DNA from: Crocinitomicaceae bacterium
GTDB lineage: Bacteria > Bacteroidota > Bacteroidia > Flavobacteriales_D > Crocinitomicaceae
Reading direction: 5' to 3'
Assembly (NCBI GenBank): GCA_024643585.1
Contig: JAHEMP010000058.1
Coordinates: 1-10,769 of the forward strand
DNA length: 10,769 bases
Of this stretch, positions 6,320-10,769 are shown in pieces (the stretch's first letter is position 1; each line of letters begins with the position of its first letter). The notes beneath the pieces are model-generated. The model did not search any database. It saw only the letters and a list, made by a program, of their open reading frames with translations, and was not told where the DNA came from. The translations under genes were made by a program, and so were the position numbers.

Positions 6320-9300
6320 ATGAAGATATTTCTACCTTGCTTATTTATTGTTTTTCTATCAACTGCTATTCTAGCTCAACCGTATGCTGGTAAATCTGGA
6401 GTAAAAGTAATCCCTCCTAAAGCGGCAGGGTGTATTCCTCCAAATACGACTCGGACAATGGAGATGAACAACGTGAGAATGTTGGTGCATACCGCCGGGA
6501 ATTTATGGCAACGTTATCCGCAAAACTTTTCCATGTACGAAGTTCCTAAGAATTCAGGGATAATGTGTCTGTTTACAGCTGCCCTGTGGTTAGGTGGAAC
6601 GGATGCAAATGGTCAATTAAAATTAGCTGCCTTACGATACAGAAATGGTCAGGATTATTGGACCGGACCACTTGTTCAAACGAGCGCTGAAATTACACCA
6701 GATGTTTGTAACCAATACGATAAGCATTTTGTTTCTACACAAGATGAAATTCGGAATTTTGCCGCTTGGTATCAGGCCGGTATCGCTGACCAACAAAATG
6801 GTACAAATACACAAGCTACATTATTCCCAAATTATAAAGTGCCCGATATAATAAAAGAATGGCCAGCTCATGGTGATGTTGGTGCAGGACAGGATTATTA
6901 TTTGGCTCCATTTCTAGATTATAACGAAGACGGACATTACAATTGGGAAGACGGGGATTATCCTTGGCACGATATCTATAAGACAAAAGATTGTCAGGTT
7001 GATAGACGTGTTTCGCTTTACGGAGATTTAAATTATTGGTGGGTAATGAATGATAAAGGCAATATCCATACAGAAACAGGTGCAGACCCTATTGGTATGG
7101 AAATACGTGCCCAAGCATTTGCATTCGCTACCAATGATGAGGTGAACAACATGACTTTTTACAATTATGAATTGATAAATCGAGGTAGTTTAACGCTTTT
7201 CAATACGTATTTTGGATTTTTTACGGATGGAGCTTTGGGTGATCCATTCGACGACTATGTTGGTTGTGACGTAAATAGGGGTTTAGCTTATTATTACAAT
7301 GGGAACAATTTTGATGGCGACAATGGCGGATACAAAGGATATGGTTTCTCTCCACCCGCTGTAGGAGTTGACTTTTTTGAAGGACCTTTTCAAGATGACG
7401 ACGGTATAGATAATGAATATGGAATTGACGCTGGCGAAGCATTAAATGGAATTGGTTACGGTGATGGTATTGTCGACAATGAACGGTATGGAATGCGACG
7501 ATTTTTGTATTATAGTAATACGACCAATGGTGCAAATCAATACCAAACCGATCCGCAAAGTGCATCCGATTATTACAATTATTTGAGAGGATATTGGAAG
7601 GATGGCACGTCGTTTATCTACGGAGGTAGTGGACACGTTTCTGACCCAAATGCTGACCCAAATAGACCATGCGCATTTATGTTCCCCGGTGATACTGATC
7701 CTTTGGGTTGGGGTACAGGTGGAATTGTTGAGCCGCCCTGGACGGAACAAACTGCTGGTAATACACCAAATGATAGACGTTTTCTGCAATCAGCTGGTCC
7801 ATTTATTTTGAAACCAGGAGCAGTTAACAACATTACCGTAGGTGTCGCGTGGGCTAGAAGCCAAGAAGGGGATCCTTTTGCATCCGTTGAAGTACTAAGA
7901 CGAGCAGACGATAAAGCACAAGCATTATTTGAAAATTGTTTTAGAATTATTGACGCTCCTCATGCGCCAACCCTATTGATTCAAGAGTTAGAAAATGAAT
8001 TGATTCTTACCCTTTCGAATGAAATAAATTCAAACAACTACAAGGAAGAATACGTTGAATTAGATCCTTTTATCATTGCGGAAGATACAAGTGCCGATAA
8101 AAATTATCGTTTTCAGGGGTATCAAATTTTTCAATTAAAGGATGCAACAGTGTCCTCTTCGGAATTGGAGGATAAAACAAAAGCTAGGGTAGTTGCACAA
8201 TGCGATATTAAAGATGGTATCGGCAGGTTAATTAATTTTGAATTTGACGAAGTTCTTCAAGCTGGAATACCTGTTGAAAAAGTGAAAGGTGAAGACACAG
8301 GGATTAAACATTCTTTCCAAATTTCAGAAGATTTGTTCGCACAAGGCAACAGAACTCTTGTCAATTTTAAACGCTATTACTACATGGCAATCGCCTATGC
8401 GCATAACAATTACAAAGATTATATTCCAGGTGACCCATTGTTTTTGGATGGACAGAAAAAAGTGTATTTACCAAGTCGAAAAGCCGCCGTTGGAGAAGTT
8501 AAGGTAGTTGAAGCCATTCCACATAATCCAAAAGCGGAAGCTGGTGGAACTTACCAATATGCTCAATACGGTATGACGCCAAAAATTACAAGATTGGATG
8601 GTCATGGCAATGGGGGCCGTGTGTTGGAATTGACCAAAGAATCAGAAGATAACATTGTTTCAACAGGTTATTTGGCAACTCCTGAATATCAAAATGGGAA
8701 AGGTCCAATCAACATTAAAGTTGTTGACCCTTTGAATGTCGCAGATGGTTATTTCGAATGTGAATTTTTAGATTACAATACGAATGCAACCTTACTTGGA
8801 AATGCTGCTGATACGGCAAAATGGATTATTCATCGTTACGACAAACTGGGCGGCTTACTTTTGGAATCGATTAAGTCCGAGCAATTAATAAGCGTGGACA
8901 ACGAACAATTGATTCCGCAATGGGGCGTCTCGGTTCAAATCAACCAAACAAAATACTTTGTCGAGGTGGGTTCTGGTCCATTGACTGTAGAAACAACCGA
9001 CGTATTAGAGTCGTCAATTGCATTCGCGGACAGCTCAAAACCTTGGTTAACTGGAATAATAGATGCCGATGATTATTCACCGTCAAACTGGATACGGTCA
9101 GGAAATTTTGCAGCCGATCCGGCGAGTAGTTATCCTTTCCCGCCCTCTGAACCATTTGCTGAAATATACGAAAGCGGTCTTTGCTATAAGGATGAAATTG
9201 GAAAAGACCCAAATAAAAGATGGACGAAAGTGCTGGAAGGGGCAATGGCACCTCATGCGCTAGTTGGTTACCAATGTGATTTTATGCCACTTGCCTATTA

Positions 9301-10384
9301 TAAGGCAACTCCAAACTATCCAAATTCACCAGAATCAACTCCGGGTTCTTCAAGAAACAATGCGGCTTTGGCATTTTCACCGAGCATCGATATTGTTATC
9401 ACGGACGATAAATCGAAATGGACAAGATGTCCTGTTATTGAGCTTGGTCGTGATGCAAGTTTGAACATTAACGGAGCGAAACCAGGCAGTTTGCGTAAAA
9501 GTCCAAGCTTGGATAAAAATGGAAATGTTATTGCCGGAAGCACAGGGATGAGTTATTTCCCTGGTTATGCTATTGATCTTGAAACGGGAGCGCGATTGAA
9601 TATGGCATTTGGTGAAAATTCCTTCCTGGGCCAAGATGGCGGTGGAGATATGAAATGGGAGCCGAGTACAAACATGATGGGTCCAACCGGAAACCCTTTG
9701 TTAGGGGGAATGCATCCTATCTACGTGTTTTCGCACAAACAAAAAGAAATCAATGGAGTGACGAGTTTGTACGACATGGGTTACTACAATGAAAGCAGCG
9801 ACGAGTTGTTGAATTTGATGAACGACATGATCGACAACAACAGCAATACAGCGAAAACGAATTTCTATAACAGCTTGACGTGGGTAGGTTATCCAATACG
9901 AACGGCGAATAGAAAAATGTTTGAAACGGATGTAAGAATACGTGTTCGCGTGAACAAAGAATACAAGAATTTCAATGCGACAGGCGATAACGGTGGAAAA
10001 CCAAAATATTCCTGGTCGATGAATGATCTAATTCCTCGAAAATCGAACAAAGAAGCTTTGGCTGAAGTTCTAAGTTTGATCAATGTTGTTCCAAATCCTT
10101 ATTATGCGTATTCAGAATACGAAAGAAATCGATTGGATAATCGCGTGAAGATTACAAATTTGCCGGAAACATGTACCATTCAGATTTTCAATTCGACTGG
10201 ACGATTGGTTAAAACATTTAAAAAGGCAAGTAGTATTACCTACCAAGATTGGACCTTAACCAATGAAGTTGACATTCCTGTTGCGAGTGGTATTTATTTA
10301 ATTCATGTCAGTGTGCCTGGAGTGGGAGATAGGGTAGTAAAGTTCTTCCTAGCTGCAAGAGCTCCAGATTACGAGGGATTATAG
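6320..10384 (+). CDS. Very large secreted protein with T9SS C-terminal sorting domain
   Basis: A 1354-residue protein. Residues 1-19 are a signal peptide ending ILAQ. The next 500 residues match, from memory, a family of large uncharacterised Bacteroidota surface proteins: LFTAALWLGGTDANGQLK (84-101), AQAFAFATNDEVNN (264-277), DDYVGCDVNRGLAYYYN (311-327) and GDGIVDNERYGMRRF (381-395). Asp-rich loops at 200-213 (DYNEDG...EDGD) and 359-387 (DDDGIDNE...GDGIVDN) look like calcium sites. The middle and late parts (about 550-1240) are beta-rich without a domain I can name. Residues of about 1255-1341 are a T9SS type A-like sorting domain: VVPNPYY, VKITNLPETCTIQIFNSTG, then VASGIYLIHV and VVKFF, followed by a 12-residue tail. 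The protein should cross the outer membrane by T9SS and be surface-attached or released. The ATG at 6320 is preceded by an in-frame TAG, fixing the start. No catalytic motif is seen. Confidence 0.85.
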   Translation: MKIFLPCLFIVFLSTAILAQPYAGKSGVKVIPPKAAGCIPPNTTRTMEMNNVRMLVHTAGNLWQRYPQNFSMYEVPKNSGIMCLFTAALWLGGTDANGQLKLAALRYRNGQDYWTGPLVQTSAEITPDVCNQYDKHFVSTQDEIRNFAAWYQAGIADQQNGTNTQATLFPNYKVPDIIKEWPAHGDVGAGQDYYLAPFLDYNEDGHYNWEDGDYPWHDIYKTKDCQVDRRVSLYGDLNYWWVMNDKGNIHTETGADPIGMEIRAQAFAFATNDEVNNMTFYNYELINRGSLTLFNTYFGFFTDGALGDPFDDYVGCDVNRGLAYYYNGNNFDGDNGGYKGYGFSPPAVGVDFFEGPFQDDDGIDNEYGIDAGEALNGIGYGDGIVDNERYGMRRFLYYSNTTNGANQYQTDPQSASDYYNYLRGYWKDGTSFIYGGSGHVSDPNADPNRPCAFMFPGDTDPLGWGTGGIVEPPWTEQTAGNTPNDRRFLQSAGPFILKPGAVNNITVGVAWARSQEGDPFASVEVLRRADDKAQALFENCFRIIDAPHAPTLLIQELENELILTLSNEINSNNYKEEYVELDPFIIAEDTSADKNYRFQGYQIFQLKDATVSSSELEDKTKARVVAQCDIKDGIGRLINFEFDEVLQAGIPVEKVKGEDTGIKHSFQISEDLFAQGNRTLVNFKRYYYMAIAYAHNNYKDYIPGDPLFLDGQKKVYLPSRKAAVGEVKVVEAIPHNPKAEAGGTYQYAQYGMTPKITRLDGHGNGGRVLELTKESEDNIVSTGYLATPEYQNGKGPINIKVVDPLNVADGYFECEFLDYNTNATLLGNAADTAKWIIHRYDKLGGLLLESIKSEQLISVDNEQLIPQWGVSVQINQTKYFVEVGSGPLTVETTDVLESSIAFADSSKPWLTGIIDADDYSPSNWIRSGNFAADPASSYPFPPSEPFAEIYESGLCYKDEIGKDPNKRWTKVLEGAMAPHALVGYQCDFMPLAYYKATPNYPNSPESTPGSSRNNAALAFSPSIDIVITDDKSKWTRCPVIELGRDASLNINGAKPGSLRKSPSLDKNGNVIAGSTGMSYFPGYAIDLETGARLNMAFGENSFLGQDGGGDMKWEPSTNMMGPTGNPLLGGMHPIYVFSHKQKEINGVTSLYDMGYYNESSDELLNLMNDMIDNNSNTAKTNFYNSLTWVGYPIRTANRKMFETDVRIRVRVNKEYKNFNATGDNGGKPKYSWSMNDLIPRKSNKEALAEVLSLINVVPNPYYAYSEYERNRLDNRVKITNLPETCTIQIFNSTGRLVKTFKKASSITYQDWTLTNEVDIPVASGIYLIHVSVPGVGDRVVKFFLAARAPDYEGL

Positions 10385-10769
10385 GGAAGTGAAATTCGGA
10401 AAGTAGTTCCTTTGCCTAATTCTGAGGTAAGAACATAAACTTTGCCTTTGTGGTACTCGTTGACAATTCGTTTTACTAGGGATAAACCTAATCCCCATCC
10501 TCTTTGCTTGGTTGAAAAACCGGGTTGAAAAACGGTACGCATTTGTTTTTTGTCTATCCCTTTGCCGTTGTCTTTAATATCGATGTGAACAAAATGGGTG
10601 TCAGCTGTCAATACAATTTCAATTTTTCCCTTTGCTTCCATGGCATCTACGGCATTTTTCACGATGTTTTCAATTACCCATTCCATCAAGGGAGCATTGT
10701 GCGGAACACTACCTGTTTTAACAGGACTGTAGACTATTTCTACGTTTTTTGATATACGAGGTCGCAAAT
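10369..10769 (-). CDS. Sensor histidine kinase, C-terminal ATPase domain (5' end outside window)
   Basis: The frame is open to the window edge. The TTG at 10767-10765 is probably an internal leucine codon, so the true start lies beyond 10769. About 133 residues are visible, all within a GHKL (HATPase_c) domain. The N box is ENIVKNAVDAM, the G1 box DNGKGID, then FQPGFSTKQRG and the G2 box GWGLGLSL, ending in GKGTTFRISLP. This domain binds ATP for autophosphorylation in two-component signalling. The sensor region and the phosphorylated histidine are not in the window, so signal and partner are unknown. Its last 16 bases, including the stop, overlap the end of the T9SS gene on the other strand. 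That leaves no intergenic space for a terminator. Confidence 0.93.
   Translation of the reverse strand, partial: LRPRISKNVEIVYSPVKTGSVPHNAPLMEWVIENIVKNAVDAMEAKGKIEIVLTADTHFVHIDIKDNGKGIDKKQMRTVFQPGFSTKQRGWGLGLSLVKRIVNEYHKGKVYVLTSELGKGTTFRISLPYNPS

Noticed and set aside
7221..7565. A 114-codon His-rich open frame on the minus strand inside the T9SS protein gene
   Set aside because: It is the antisense shadow of the codons for Asn, Tyr, Asp and Gly on the plus strand; it has no recognisable domain and the plus-strand frame is clearly the real gene.
10525..10752. A 75-codon plus-strand open frame opposite the histidine kinase
   Set aside because: It is the shadow of conserved N-box, G1 and G2 codons on the other strand.
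1..10769. Search for defence systems, prophage, insertion sequences, CRISPR arrays or toxin-antitoxin pairs
   Set aside because: No matching genes, direct-repeat arrays or terminal inverted repeats were visible; all coding space is taken by housekeeping, peptidase, surface and signalling genes.

Overview
The window looks like a chromosomal segment of a Bacteroidota bacterium, most likely Flavobacteriales-like. The evidence is the gene content: a fused MurF-alanine racemase, a very large secreted protein ending in a type IX secretion (T9SS) C-terminal domain, an LEA-2-type lipoprotein, an M20 dipeptidase and an M28 peptidase with a Bacteroidota-style signal peptide. Codon use is AT-rich, and clear Shine-Dalgarno sequences are missing. 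I saw no mobile element, CRISPR array, tRNA or rRNA.

Layout. (1) Positions 1-1152, + strand: the 3' half of an M20 dipeptidase gene, followed with no gap by a small lipoprotein gene. (2) Positions 1168-4031, - strand: thymidine kinase (tdk), then a murF-alr fusion that overlaps it by 4 bases and starts at TTG. This pair converges on the lipoprotein gene with only 15 bases between stops, inside which a (CAAT)4 repeat begins. (3) Positions 4032-4201: the divergent intergenic region, the longest non-coding stretch (170 bases), holding two inverted repeats. (4) Positions 4202-6236, + strand: a conserved Bacteroidota protein of unknown function with an acidic linker, overlapping by 8 bases an exported M28 peptidase. 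(5) Positions 6320-10384, + strand: a 1354-residue T9SS cargo protein with its own short upstream region. (6) Positions 10369-10769, - strand: the C-terminal ATPase part of a sensor histidine kinase, cut by the window edge and overlapping the T9SS gene tail-to-tail by 16 bases.

How the genes relate. tdk and murF-alr form a housekeeping operon for nucleotide salvage and D-alanine supply. The dipeptidase and M28 peptidase suggest peptide use, and the large T9SS protein is a cell-surface or released protein of unknown role. No single pathway unites the window. I do not see a convincing new multi-gene system. The points most worth checking are the apparently eroded MurF half of the fusion, the large uncharacterised T9SS protein and the acidic-linker protein.
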